The notes under the pieces are model-generated. The model was not told where the DNA came from. It was given only the letters and a program-made list of their open reading frames with translations, and ran no database searches. A DNA stretch of 14,524 nucleotides from Xanthobacteraceae bacterium (GTDB lineage Bacteria; Pseudomonadota; Alphaproteobacteria; Rhizobiales; Xanthobacteraceae): contig JASHYD010000929.1 in assembly GCA_030043175.1 (NCBI GenBank), forward strand, positions 1 through 14,524. The letters are read 5' to 3'. How positions within the stretch are numbered: position 1 is the stretch's first letter; every line of letters starts with the position of its first letter. Shown here piece after piece: positions 1 to 10,391 of this stretch. Position numbers and translations under genes: made by a program.

Positions 1-3784
<3,784 letters not shown>

Positions 3785-3802
3785 CTTGGCCTCTTTACTT
3801 CC

Positions 3803-3827
3803 TCCGCACGCTCTTGCGAGCGGCGGA
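3803..3827 (-). promoter_or_regulatory. GNRA-tetraloop hairpin before rpoB
   Basis: On the minus strand this reads TCCGC-CGCTC-GCAA-GAGCG-T-GCGGA: two perfect 5-bp stems, one bulged T and a GCAA (GNRA) loop. The 3' arm runs directly into GGAAG and ends 18 bases before the rpoB ATG. It could limit ribosome access, stabilise a processed 5' end or be an RNase cleavage site. The structure is seen; the role is inferred. Confidence 0.5.
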
Positions 3828-3874
3828 GCCTTCCGGCGAACCTCGGCGGTCCCGCCCGGAACGAAAAACAACGC

Positions 3875-3896
3875 GGCGGAACGAATAATTTCCGCC
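3875..3896 (-). promoter_or_regulatory. 7-bp inverted repeat in the rpoB leader
   Basis: GGCGGAA and TTCCGCC flank an AT-rich 8-base loop, giving a perfect 7-bp stem in the transcript leading to rpoB. No run of T follows it on the minus strand, so it is not a standard intrinsic terminator. Confidence 0.4.
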
Positions 3897-3996
3897 CTCT
3901 CGGGACCGATCCCGCCAACGCAGACACACGAGCAGCAGGGACTCGGCTACTCTCAACCTCTTGTACGCCCACGCATGCAGTGATTAATCAAAACCA

Positions 3997-4025
3997 TATA
4001 TAGGGGTCCGTTCATCCATCGCCAA
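3997..4025 (-). promoter_or_regulatory. candidate internal promoter for rpoB
   Basis: On the minus strand TTGGCG (4025-4020) is separated by exactly 17 bases from TATATA (4002-3997). Each hexamer matches the sigma-70 consensus at four of six positions. The AT-rich patch around the -10 stands out from the GC-rich surroundings. It would start transcripts near 3990, about 205 bases before rpoB. Alphaproteobacterial promoters are loose, so this is a moderate call. Confidence 0.35.
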
Positions 4026-4080
4026 AAGCTCAACGGTTGCCCCCGATCGCCCCTCTTCGGCTTCCCTCTCCTCGCCATCC

Positions 4081-4175
4081 CGGGGCAGGGCGGGGAGGGG
4101 CCGCAAGCGCACGCACAGTCTGCACTCGCCCCCTTCCTTGCCTCCCCGGCTTGCGGGGGGAGCCAGGCAACGGGG
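4081..4175. repeat. GC-rich inverted-repeat block between rplL and rpoB
   Basis: The arms CCGCAAGC (4101-4108) and GCTTGCGG (4149-4156) are inverted copies. Runs of G and C around them (GGGGAGGGG, CCTCCCC, GGGGGGAG) can extend or alternate the pairing. The composition resembles the short palindromic intergenic repeats that are abundant in Hyphomicrobiales genomes. I cannot show that it is repeated elsewhere in this genome. No terminal repeats or open frame suggest a mobile element. Confidence 0.4.
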
Positions 4176-4234
4176 GTTTTGCGCAACTTCCTCCCATGCG
4201 GGCTATGGTAAAGGCGGAATTCGACGCAGGACTG

Positions 4235-4612
4235 TTACTTGAGTTCCACCTTGGCTCCTGCCTTTTCGAGTTGGGCCTTAATCTTTTCGGCCTCGTCCTT
4301 GGACACGCTTTCCTTAACACTCTTAGGCGCACCTTCGACGAGGTCCTTTGCTTCCTTGAGGCCCAATCCGGTAAGCGCCCGAACTTCCTTAATGACCTCG
4401 ATCTTTTTCTCGCCAGCCGCTGCCAGCACGACTGTGAACTCGGTCTTTTCCTCGACCGGAGCGGCGGCAGCCGCAGCGCCTCCGGGGGCTGCAACCGCGA
4501 CCGCGGCAGCCGCGGAAACCCCCCATTTCTCTTCCAAAAGCTTCGCCAGTTCAGCGGCTTCCAGCACCGTGAGGCTCGACAGTTGGTCTACCAGTTTCGA
4601 CAAATCAGCCAT
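4235..4612 (-). CDS. rplL: 50S ribosomal protein L7/L12
   Basis: Stalk protein of the large ribosomal subunit; dimers bind L10 and recruit and activate the GTPase factors EF-Tu, EF-G, IF2 and RF3. The 125-aa product has the usual three parts: an N-terminal dimerisation and L10-binding helix region ([20 protein letters not shown], residues 1-32), an Ala/Gly-rich hinge (about 34-52), and the factor-binding C-terminal domain beginning EKTEFTVVL, with [20 protein letters not shown] and [10 protein letters not shown]. Length and sequence are standard. The ATG at 4612 is preceded by GAAGGG. It lies 48 bp behind rplJ and is surely cotranscribed with it, the two being needed at a fixed L10:L12 ratio. 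Confidence 0.98.
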   Translation of the reverse strand: MADLSKLVDQLSSLTVLEAAELAKLLEEKWGVSAAAAVAVAAPGGAAAAAAPVEEKTEFTVVLAAAGEKKIEVIKEVRALTGLGLKEAKDLVEGAPKSVKESVSKDEAEKIKAQLEKAGAKVELK

Positions 4613-4660
4613 TGTATTGCTACCCTTCAGGTTCGAACTTCAACGAGATTGGTAAGGCCG

Positions 4661-5197
4661 TCAGGCGGCTTCGCCCTTATCGGCAGCTTCGCCCTTGTCG
4701 GCATAGGCCTGAACCACCCTTGCCAACTTGGCGGCCGGGGCATTGACAAGCTGCGCAATCTTGGTGGCTGGTGCCTGAACGAGGCCGACCAGCCTGGCAC
4801 GCAATTCGTCGAGGGACGGCAGCGCGGCAAGCGCCTTGATGCCGTCAGGGTTCAGGGCGGTCCTGCCCATTGCTCCGCCCAGGATAACGAACTTCTCGTT
4901 GGTCTTGGCGAAGTCAGAGGCGACCTTCGGCGCAGCCACCGGATCGCCCGAATAGGCGATCACGGCCGGCCCCTTAAGGAGGGGGGCGACCACGGCCACG
5001 TCGGTGCCGTCAAGAGCGATCTTGGCAAGACGGTTCTTGGCGACCTTCACCTTCGCGCCCGCCTGCTTCATCTGCATACGCAGCTTCTGCATTTCGGCAA
5101 CCGTGAGGCCGGCATAGTGAGCTACAATGACGACGCTGCTGGCTTTAAAAACCCCATTCAGCTCCGCAACGAGCTCTTTTTTCGCCGCTCGATCCAC
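4661..5197 (-). CDS. rplJ: 50S ribosomal protein L10 (GTG start)
   Basis: L10 anchors the L7/L12 dimers to 23S rRNA, and in well-studied bacteria the L10-L12 complex represses its own mRNA. The 178-aa product starts [20 protein letters not shown] and has the family core ([19 protein letters not shown], then [16 protein letters not shown] at about 52-67). The C-terminal helix that carries L7/L12 follows. The start codon is GTG at 5197, with GGAGAGAG nine bases upstream; no ATG fits the conserved N-terminus. The protein ends in a duplicated [12 protein letters not shown], encoded by an 18-bp tandem repeat (4664-4699), so the tail length may vary among strains. The 613-bp spacer upstream carries its own promoter candidate and hairpins. 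Confidence 0.97.
   Translation of the reverse strand: MDRAAKKELVAELNGVFKASSVVIVAHYAGLTVAEMQKLRMQMKQAGAKVKVAKNRLAKIALDGTDVAVVAPLLKGPAVIAYSGDPVAAPKVASDFAKTNEKFVILGGAMGRTALNPDGIKALAALPSLDELRARLVGLVQAPATKIAQLVNAPAAKLARVVQAYADKGEAADKGEAA
4664..4699 (-). repeat. 18-bp tandem repeat in the rplJ 3' end
   Basis: Two adjacent 18-bp units (4664-4681 and 4682-4699) differ at two positions and encode DKGEAA twice at the C-terminus of L10. The in-frame duplication leaves the stop codon intact. Confidence 0.75.
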
Positions 5198-5540
5198 TTT
5201 GGCTCTCTCCGGTTGGCGGCATTTGCCCTGCAGGGATTAGGTGCTCACCCCCACCGGGCTCACAGCCGCCCATTTACGACCTCCTGTACCGTCTCAGCTC
5301 ACCTGCTACCCCTCGCGCAAAGGCAGAGGAAGTCGGGGCTGACCGTACAGCGCTCCTCATGCCTGCCCCCTTGATCCGACGCCATTGCAAGCGCCGCCAA
5401 GGTCTAAAGGTTCGAACCGTAGCGGGGTTGCCCCCGGAACCGATCGTCACCCGTCTGTGCAGGTACAAAGCCTAAGATTGCTTAAGCTCTTGAATTAAGC
5501 CCTCGCGCGGTGCTCGGACGCCTGCAGTCTTGGACAGGAC

Positions 5541-5560
5541 GCCACCCGAAAGCGGGTGGC
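5541..5560 (-). promoter_or_regulatory. 8-bp perfect hairpin in the rplJ leader
   Basis: GCCACCCG and CGGGTGGC form a perfect 8-bp stem closed by a four-base loop. No T run follows on the minus strand, so it is a structural or processing element rather than a terminator. It lies about 345 bases before the rplJ start. Confidence 0.45.
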
Positions 5561-5668
5561 CGCATCGCGTTCATCGCGACAAACGGAAGCCTCTCTCGCT
5601 CCTTTTCAGATGGATCCGCGTGGATATCTGACAAGGACAAAGTTCCTGACCGCCGATCTCGCTAGAAA

Positions 5669-5684
5669 GCGCGCAAAAGCGCGC
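5669..5684 (-). terminator. terminator-like hairpin early in the rplJ leader
   Basis: On the minus strand GCGCGC-TTTT-GCGCGC is followed at once by TTTCT. It lies about 27 bases downstream of the predicted rplJ start site and 127 bp behind rplA. It could be an inefficient terminator of rplKA or an attenuator of the rplJL-rpoB transcript. The six-base stem and short T run make it a weak intrinsic terminator. Confidence 0.4.
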
Positions 5685-5717
5685 CGACACCTCATGCCCG
5701 GCGCGCCATCAGTAACC

Positions 5718-5764
5718 TATTTAGCCGCTCGGCACGCCGTTGCCAAGGGGTTTTTGTGTTTTTT
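5718..5764 (-). promoter_or_regulatory. promoter candidate for rplJL-rpoB with A-tract UP element
   Basis: On the minus strand TTGGCA (5746-5741; five of six matches to the -35 consensus) is followed after exactly 17 bases by TAAATA (5723-5718). Directly upstream of the -35, at 5764-5751, lie two A-tracts (AAAAAACAC-AAAAA), the composition of an UP element that binds the alpha C-terminal domain. Position, spacing and UP element together make this the best promoter candidate in the window, and strong transcription is expected for this operon. Confidence 0.55.
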
Positions 5765-5789
5765 ATGGGGCTATTTTGCTGGCCTCCCG

Positions 5790-5805
5790 GCCCGCCTGCG
5801 CGGGC
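5790..5805 (-). promoter_or_regulatory. hairpin just downstream of rplA
   Basis: GCCCGC-GCAG-GCGGGC on the minus strand is a perfect 6-bp stem with a four-base loop, starting five bases after the rplA stop. No T run follows (the next bases are GC-rich, then A-rich), so it may protect the rplKA mRNA 3' end rather than terminate transcription. Confidence 0.4.
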
Positions 5806-5810
5806 GCTGC

Positions 5811-6527
5811 CTAATGCACCGCACCGGCGCTGCTCGCCATCACGCTCGCCGGTTCGATCTTTACGCCGGGCCCCATGGTGGAGGAGATGGCGATCCGGTT
5901 GATGAACTGTCCCTTGGCGCCCTGTGGCTTGGCCTTCTGCACCGCGTCCGCGAAAGCCCTGATGTTTTCTGCGAGTTTGTCGGCCGGAAACGAAGCCTTG
6001 CCGACTCCGGCATGGACGATCCCGGCCTTCTCGACGCGAAATTCGACGGCGCCACCCTTGGAGGCCTTAACGGCGCCAGCGATGTCCATGGTCACGGTGC
6101 CAACCTTCGGATTCGGCATCATGCCGCGCGGGCCTAGCACCTTGCCCAGCCGCCCCACCAGCGGCATCAGGTCGGGTGTCGCAATGCAGCGGTCGAAATC
6201 GATGTTGCCGCCGCTGACGCGTTCGACCAGATCCTCAGCCCCAATCACGTCGGCACCCGCGACACGCGCCTCATCGGCCTTGGCGCCACGGGCGAACACT
6301 GCGACTCTCACGGTGCGGCCGGTGCCGTTTGGGAGCGACACGACGCCGCGAACCATCTGGTCGGCATGGCGGGGATCGACCCCGAGATTCATGGCGATCT
6401 CGACGGTTTCGTCGAATTTCGCATTGGCCCGGGCCTTGATCATCTGCACCGCCTCATCGAGGGGGTAGAGCTTGCCCCGGTCGATGCCCTCGCGGGTCTT
6501 CAAGACGCGTTTTCCGTGGCTCGACAT
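5811..6527 (-). CDS. rplA: 50S ribosomal protein L1
   Basis: L1 forms the mobile L1 stalk on 23S rRNA, helps eject deacylated tRNA from the E site and, in well-studied bacteria, represses its own rplKA mRNA. The 238-aa product (family about 230) shows the L1 core: [14 protein letters not shown] near residue 18, then [21 protein letters not shown]. The conserved [18 protein letters not shown] hinge and [16 protein letters not shown] follow, and [11 protein letters not shown] lies near the C-terminus. The ATG at 6527 has GGGAG seven bases upstream, inside the end of rplK. Only five bases separate the two genes, so translational coupling is likely. The stop is TAG. Confidence 0.98.
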   Translation of the reverse strand: MSSHGKRVLKTREGIDRGKLYPLDEAVQMIKARANAKFDETVEIAMNLGVDPRHADQMVRGVVSLPNGTGRTVRVAVFARGAKADEARVAGADVIGAEDLVERVSGGNIDFDRCIATPDLMPLVGRLGKVLGPRGMMPNPKVGTVTMDIAGAVKASKGGAVEFRVEKAGIVHAGVGKASFPADKLAENIRAFADAVQKAKPQGAKGQFINRIAISSTMGPGVKIEPASVMASSAGAVH

Positions 6528-6532
6528 CGCCG

Positions 6533-6961
6533 CTACTCCCTCACCTCAAGGCCCATCGAACGGGCGGACCCCTCAACCATCCGCATCGCTGACTCGATGG
6601 TATCGCAGTTGAGGTCCTTGAGCTTCTGCTCGGCGATTTCCTTGACCTGCGCCCTTGTGACGCTGCCCACCTTCTCCCGACCGGGCGCCTTGGCGCCCGC
6701 CTGGAGATTGGCCGCCTTTTTGAGAAAGAAGGAGACCGGCGGCGTCCTCATCTCGAAAGTGAAGGAGCGGTCAGCGTAGACGGTGATGACGACCGGGATC
6801 GGCGAGCCCTTCTCAAGCTTCTGTGTCTGAGCGTTGAAGGACTTGCAAAATTCCATGATGTTAAGGCCGCGCTGACCGAGCGCCGGGCCGATTGGCGGCT
6901 GCGGGGTTGCGGAACCCGCCGGCACCTGCAATTTCACGTAGCCGGTGATTTTCTTTGCCAT
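6533..6961 (-). CDS. rplK: 50S ribosomal protein L11
   Basis: L11 binds the 23S rRNA GTPase-associated region with the L10-L12 stalk; it takes part in factor binding and in the stringent response through RelA. The 142-aa product is full length. It starts [20 protein letters not shown], has the proline-rich N-terminal hinge [20 protein letters not shown] (residues 22-41) and ends with the rRNA-binding C-terminal domain ([20 protein letters not shown]). The ATG at 6961 is preceded by AGGGAG six bases away. A TTG two codons upstream is in frame but is less likely to be the start. A perfect 17-bp inverted repeat begins 18 bases upstream of the ATG. rplA follows five bases behind the stop. Confidence 0.98.
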   Translation of the reverse strand: MAKKITGYVKLQVPAGSATPQPPIGPALGQRGLNIMEFCKSFNAQTQKLEKGSPIPVVITVYADRSFTFEMRTPPVSFFLKKAANLQAGAKAPGREKVGSVTRAQVKEIAEQKLKDLNCDTIESAMRMVEGSARSMGLEVRE

Positions 6962-6979
6962 GAACAACTCCCTGCGGCA

Positions 6980-7019
6980 CCCCCTCCCTTCCCGGCCGGC
7001 GAGCCGGGAAGGGAGGGGG
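6980..7019. repeat. perfect 17-bp inverted repeat upstream of rplK
   Basis: The arms at 6980-6996 (CCCCCTCCCTTCCCGGC) and 7003-7019 are exact inverted copies around a six-base loop, a very stable GC-rich hairpin. It ends 18 bases before the rplK ATG and just upstream of its ribosome binding site. No T run follows on either strand. It may be an L1-type translational operator or a processing or stability element. It may also be a copy of a dispersed palindromic repeat. Confidence 0.7.
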
Positions 7020-7309
7020 CGCCGAGCTCGTGGTGCGGCTCAAACGAACGGTTGGCAACCGCCCGCCGCCTTCCACAACAACATTCCTTCCACACCAACA
7101 TTACGGCCGGACGCTTTTTCCGGACCCTTTCCCCGGCCTCGCTGCGCGCAACGCAGGGGAAATGCCGTCCTTAACCGCAATTGCGCCTGATGCAAGCCCT
7201 TTTTGCGGCTCGCGCAAGCGAACTTGAAGAATCGACCGGGCGGCCTCTCGTGGTCGCCCCCGGTGTCACCCGCTGCGCTGGACAATCGGGGCGACCGGCA
7301 GCTGACCTC

Positions 7310-7335
7310 ATCCACTGCCTCGATCCACTGCCTCG
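7310..7335. repeat. 13-bp perfect tandem repeat behind nusG
   Basis: ATCCACTGCCTCG occurs twice without a gap (7310-7322 and 7323-7335), starting 10 bases beyond the nusG stop. It is probably a replication-slippage duplication; no function is apparent. Confidence 0.7.
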
Positions 7336-7344
7336 CGCGCCGCG

Positions 7345-7875
7345 TTAGCTTTTCTCGACCTGGCCGAATTCCAGCTCGACCGGCGTGGCGCGGCCAAAAA
7401 TCGATACCGCGACCTTGAGCCGGGAGCGCGCCTCATCGACCTCCTCAACAACGCCATTGAAGGACGCGAAGGGACCATCCGAGACACGGACCTGCTCACC
7501 TACCTCGAAGGAAACCGACGGCTTCGGCCGCTCAATGCCCTCCTGCACCTGGTGCAGGATGCGCTCTGCCTCCACGTCCGAGATCGGCGTCGGCTTGTTG
7601 TCTGCCCCCAGGAAGCCCGTGACTTTCGGCGTGTTCTTGATGAGATGGAAAGCCTCGTCGGTGAGGTCCATTTTCGCCAACACATAGCCGGGAAAGAACT
7701 TGCGCTCGGCGTCGACTTTGCGACCGCGGCGCACCTCGACGACCTTTTCCTTCGGCACCATAACTTCTTCGAACAAATCCGACAGACCGCGTTGCTTGGC
7801 CTGCTCACGGATCGATTCGGCAACTTTGTTTTCAAAGTTTGAATAGGCGTGGATGATGTACCAGCGCTTGCCCAT
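7345..7875 (-). CDS. nusG: transcription termination/antitermination factor NusG
   Basis: NusG binds RNA polymerase, suppresses pausing, and links it to Rho or to ribosomal protein S10. The 176-aa product has the NGN domain from residue 1 ([20 protein letters not shown], later [14 protein letters not shown] and [12 protein letters not shown]). A linker follows, then the C-terminal KOW domain ([20 protein letters not shown], about residues 121-140, and [15 protein letters not shown]). I chose the ATG at 7875 because the family starts just before the RWYI motif and GGGAA lies about eight bases upstream. An in-frame TTG at 7899 would add eight unconserved residues. It follows secE by 127 bp, the standard secE-nusG pairing. 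Confidence 0.97.
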   Translation of the reverse strand: MGKRWYIIHAYSNFENKVAESIREQAKQRGLSDLFEEVMVPKEKVVEVRRGRKVDAERKFFPGYVLAKMDLTDEAFHLIKNTPKVTGFLGADNKPTPISDVEAERILHQVQEGIERPKPSVSFEVGEQVRVSDGPFASFNGVVEEVDEARSRLKVAVSIFGRATPVELEFGQVEKS

Positions 7876-8002
7876 GGCCGTCGTTCCCACGGTTTTCAAC
7901 TGACGATGCCCAGCAAAAACGTCGCGACTGGGCGAATCACTGATTGAATAACACTCGCAACGCCCGCCGCCGCGAACACGCCTGCTGCCGGCAGCGTTGC
8001 AT

Positions 8003-8200
8003 TCAACGCCCGATACCGAGCACGAGCGTCACCAGCATGCGGATTATTTGATCCGACATCAGGAAGAACAGTCCGGCGGCAGCCGCAAACACGAACACCA
8101 TAATGGTCGTGATGGTGGTCTCGCGCCGGCTCGGCCAGGTGACCTTGGCGACCTCCTGGCGCACTTCCTGCAAAAATTTGAAAGGGCTGATTTTTGCCAT
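8003..8200 (-). CDS. secE: preprotein translocase subunit SecE
   Basis: SecE is the essential small subunit that clamps SecY in the SecYEG translocon of the inner membrane. The 65-aa product is the short one-helix form usual outside the enterobacteria. An amphipathic N-terminal part ([20 protein letters not shown], with the hallmark V-x-WP-S/T-R/K signature) is followed by one transmembrane helix (about residues 31-60). The start is the ATG at 8200; a GTG one codon upstream is equally placed relative to GGAA and cannot be excluded. nusG follows. The tRNA-Trp and tuf genes usually found upstream are replaced here by a divergent amidohydrolase gene. Confidence 0.95.
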   Translation of the reverse strand: MAKISPFKFLQEVRQEVAKVTWPSRRETTITTIMVFVFAAAAGLFFLMSDQIIRMLVTLVLGIGR

Positions 8201-8668
8201 CACTCGATTCCAATCGTACCGACTGCCAGTTCCCTTCCTGTTGCGCCTGCTTGCACCTCAACCGCCACGCGCCGAGTTGCCGCGAGACCATCAGGCAAGC
8301 CGCACACCCCCGCTCTGCCAATCCTTGACGGATGAGACCGCTCGCCGGCCCGTTTGTGGGGATAGGAACGCCGCGGAAGTCCGAAACCGGGCCGCAGGCG
8401 ATATTCCTACCTAGTGCCTGCCGCCGGCAAAATCAAGTCGCCAGCCGAACGCCGTCGAGGCGACCTTATGGCCGCAGACCTGGCGCACCGCTTCAGCCGG
8501 CCACCGGGGCGATCTCATTGGTCGCCGTGACCGCGGTGGGATCGGCTCGGGCGAGCGGCCAGCCGATGACGCCCGGGCTCATCCAGCGGGTTGATGCGGC
8601 GGGCTCCCCGCGCTTGCCGGATGACGACAACGATGCCACAACGCGGCGCCAATCGGAGAACGCCCACC
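8201..8668. other. divergent intergenic region secE / amidohydrolase
   Basis: These 468 bp between two divergently oriented genes should hold both promoters. No tRNA is visible on either strand, although tRNA-Trp is usually upstream of secE. Apart from the secE promoter candidate (8408-8436) I see only a small inverted repeat (TGCCGCCGGCA near 8417-8429). I could not assign a plus-strand promoter for the amidohydrolase. Open frames here are extensions or antisense frames. Confidence 0.5.
8408..8436 (-). promoter_or_regulatory. weak promoter candidate for secE-nusG
   Basis: On the minus strand TTGATT (8436-8431) is followed after 17 bases by TAGGTA (8413-8408) and then GAATAT. The -35 is fair and the -10 is poor. 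The position, about 200 bases before secE, is sensible. Low confidence. Confidence 0.25.
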
Positions 8669-9661
8669 ATGCGTACCGTCGCCATCGAAGAGCATTTTAC
8701 GGCTCCGGCGCTGACCAGCCGTATCGATCCCTCCGCAATCAGCCGCCGCGGATTCCGTAAGAGAACGCCGCCACCGACCGGCCCCAATCCCCTTGAGCTC
8801 CTTCCCGAGATCGGCGAGCGGCGGTTGCAGTCGATGGATGAGGCGGGCATCACGGTGCAGGTCCTCTCAAGCACCGGCCCCGGCCCCGATCTCGTTCCCG
8901 GTTCCGACGGCGTCGCAATGAGCCGCGAGATCAACGATTACCTCGCAGCAACCGTCGCCCGCCGTCCCGATCGTTTCGCGGGTTTCGCGACCCTGCCGAT
9001 GCAGGAGCCGGACGCAGCCGCCAACGAGCTGACGCGCGCCATAAAGGAGCTTCGTTTTCTTGGCGCGCTCATCAACGGCACGACCAACGGCCGCTTCCTC
9101 GACCATCCGAGCTATGACGGCCTGTTGGCTACAGCTGTCGAGCTCGACGTGCCCATCTACGTCCATCCGCACCTGCCGCCAGAGCCCGTGCGGCAGGCCT
9201 ATTTCTCCGAGCTGCCGGCGGGTCCGGCGCGCGTGCTCGAGACTGCCGGCTGGGGCTGGCACTCGGAGACCGCAATCCATCTGCTGCGCATGGTGATTGC
9301 CGGAACGCTCGACCGCCATCCGCGGCTCAAGCTGATCGTCGGGCATATGGGCGAAATGCTGCCGATGATGCTGGCGCGCATCGACGACGTGTTTGCCCTC
9401 GATATCGACCACTTGAAACGGCCGGTGAGTCGCGCCATCCTCGATCAGGTGTGGATCACCACGAGCGGCATTTTCACCGAATCGCCGTTTCTGGCTGCGC
9501 TTGAGACCTTCGGCATCGACCGGATCATGTTCTCGGTCGACTATCCCTATGCCCCAAACCCAAAGGGGCGCGCCTTCCTGGATCGCCTCTCTCTGGCGCC
9601 GGCCGACATGGCAAAGCTTGCCCACGCAAATGCGGATACGTTGCTCAAGCTCAAGGCCTGA
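8669..9661 (+). CDS. amidohydrolase-2 family metal-dependent hydrolase/decarboxylase
   Basis: A 330-aa TIM-barrel enzyme of the amidohydrolase_2 family (PF04909 type), the group that includes gamma-resorcylate, 2,3-dihydroxybenzoate and 5-carboxyvanillate decarboxylases. The metal-site residues of that group are all in place: the E-x-H motif (E7, H9 in MRTVAIEEHF), H166 in IYVHPHLP, H226 in GHMGEMLP with E229, and D291 in MFSVDYPY. A catalytic, probably divalent-metal, enzyme is therefore expected, most likely a non-oxidative decarboxylase or hydrolase of an aromatic or small acid. The substrate cannot be read from sequence. I chose the ATG at 8669 because GGAGAA lies eight bases upstream and the family begins right before the EEH motif; an in-frame ATG at 8591 has neither. 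No catabolic partner genes are adjacent. It is cytoplasmic, with no signal peptide. Confidence 0.88.
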   Translation: MRTVAIEEHFTAPALTSRIDPSAISRRGFRKRTPPPTGPNPLELLPEIGERRLQSMDEAGITVQVLSSTGPGPDLVPGSDGVAMSREINDYLAATVARRPDRFAGFATLPMQEPDAAANELTRAIKELRFLGALINGTTNGRFLDHPSYDGLLATAVELDVPIYVHPHLPPEPVRQAYFSELPAGPARVLETAGWGWHSETAIHLLRMVIAGTLDRHPRLKLIVGHMGEMLPMMLARIDDVFALDIDHLKRPVSRAILDQVWITTSGIFTESPFLAALETFGIDRIMFSVDYPYAPNPKGRAFLDRLSLAPADMAKLAHANADTLLKLKA

Positions 9662-9709
9662 CCGCGCGCTCTTGGTCGGCTGGGCAAGGCGAAGCCTACC
9701 ATTGCCTGC

Positions 9710-9916
9710 CTACGCGTGAGTCGGATCGGCTGAAGTGCGAGCCAGCAAGGGTGCCGATTCTCCGAGCTCAGCTTCCCACGCAGCCTCCTCCTGAGCCAAT
9801 GCGACCCATCTCCGCGCGATGCGCACGAAATCTCCCCGGTATTGCGCCGGGACGTGCTCCGCCATGTCCAGGCACTTAGCCGCACGATCGAGGCAGAAGT
9901 TGCTTTCTGATTTCAT
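9710..9916 (-). CDS. small helical protein of unknown function
   Basis: A 68-aa product beginning MKSESNFCLDRAAKCLDMAE. It resembles in style the short helical proteins (one Cys-rich or Tyr-rich start, then a helix ending in a W-x-x-L-A motif, here RRWVALAQEE) that are frequent in Bradyrhizobium-like genomes and have no known role. There is no signal peptide or membrane segment. I chose the ATG at 9916 because GAAGG lies six to seven bases upstream; the frame stays open for 22 more codons but without support. It converges with the amidohydrolase gene and diverges from the GlcG-like gene. The small size makes it less certain than its neighbours. Confidence 0.6.
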   Translation of the reverse strand: MKSESNFCLDRAAKCLDMAEHVPAQYRGDFVRIARRWVALAQEEAAWEAELGESAPLLARTSADPTHA

Positions 9917-10391
9917 GTCCAACCTTCGGGTGCCTGTGGCGTCAGCTCGATCCGTATCGCGGATTGGACGACACCGGCACATCGCAGCTCAAGGTTCAAT
10001 GAGGCATGCCGGCCGATCGGCGCGGCCTAGCGTGGGCAGACGCAAAGACACTTGCTTGACCCTTCCTTTGAACACGGAATTCTCGGCGGAATTGCGTAGC
10101 GGATTCGCCCAAGCTCGGCCGCAATCGGCCGCCGCGGAACCGAGCGGAGTTGCGCGTGCCCCGCATACGGCAGAAGGTCAACTGCCCCCTGGGGGTGAGG
10201 CTTTCTGCGTCGTGGGTTCTGCGTTGCGTGGTCCTTGCATTGTGGCGACGCAAAGGCCTTTAATCACGGCGGGGCGCCACCCCGCCCGGCAAGCGAGGTC
10301 GATGGAGACGCTCCTGCTCGGGCTTATCGCGGGGGAGCGCCTGAACCGCGCTTTGCAAAGCTTGGCAATGCTTCGACGGGAGGACTTATTG
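9917..10391. other. intergenic region before the GlcG/HbpS-like gene (475 bp)
   Basis: A plus-strand frame is open through this stretch up to the GlcG-like gene, but it has no family resemblance and no ribosome binding site, whereas the gene itself has a clear one at 10380-10391. TTGACC (10056-10061) with AATTCT 16 bases later is a possible plus-strand promoter. GGCGGGG-CGCCA-CCCCGCC (10268-10286) is a perfect 7-bp hairpin. Nothing else is recognised. Confidence 0.45.

Larger units (their letters stand above)
3785..4234 (-). other. rplL-rpoB spacer (450 bp, no gene)
   Basis: This unusually roomy spacer separates rplL from rpoB. Open frames in it are antisense or out-of-frame extensions with no ribosome binding site and no recognisable protein. 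On the transcribed (minus) strand it holds, in order, a GC-rich inverted-repeat block (4081-4175), a promoter-like pair (3997-4025), a 7-bp hairpin (3875-3896) and a bulged hairpin with a GCAA tetraloop (3803-3827) just before the rpoB ribosome binding site. In other bacteria the rplL-rpoB gap is a site of attenuation and mRNA processing, which makes regulation here plausible, but this is inference. Confidence 0.6.
5198..5810 (-). other. rplA-rplJ spacer / rplJ leader (613 bp, no gene)
   Basis: There is no plausible protein gene in this spacer; its open frames lack ribosome binding sites and family resemblance. On the minus strand it contains a hairpin close behind the rplA stop (5790-5805), an A-rich stretch, a promoter candidate (5718-5746), a terminator-like hairpin (5669-5684) and a perfect 8-bp hairpin (5541-5560). 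A 10-bp palindrome GGTTCGAACC sits at 5409-5418. About 515 bases of leader would separate the predicted start site from the rplJ GTG. In E. coli the rplJ leader carries the L10-L12 autoregulatory site; a counterpart is expected here, but I could not pinpoint it by eye. Confidence 0.6.
6962..7344 (-). other. nusG-rplK spacer (383 bp, no gene)
   Basis: No protein gene is supported here. The spacer holds a 13-bp tandem repeat (7310-7335) just behind nusG, a 10-bp palindrome CGCAATTGCG (7176-7185), and a strong 17-bp inverted repeat (6980-7019) close to rplK. A TTGCAT followed after 16 bases by TAAGGA around 7172-7199 on the minus strand could be a weak rplKA promoter. Separate transcription of rplKA from secE-nusG is common in bacteria, but I cannot assign the start. 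Confidence 0.5.

Noticed and set aside
4037..5374. Long plus-strand frame across rplL and rplJ
   Set aside because: It is antisense to two certain ribosomal protein genes and begins in a non-coding spacer without a ribosome binding site.
5409..5418. GGTTCGAACC, resembling a tRNA T-arm
   Set aside because: No acceptor, D or anticodon stems can be built around it on either strand; it is simply a 10-bp palindrome.
8591..8668. Upstream ATG for the amidohydrolase
   Set aside because: The family begins a few residues before the EEH motif and the good ribosome binding site belongs to the ATG at 8669.
9819..10391. N-terminal extension of the GlcG/HbpS-like gene
   Set aside because: The frame is open for about 190 extra codons, but the signal peptide and GGAGG ribosome binding site place the start at 10392.
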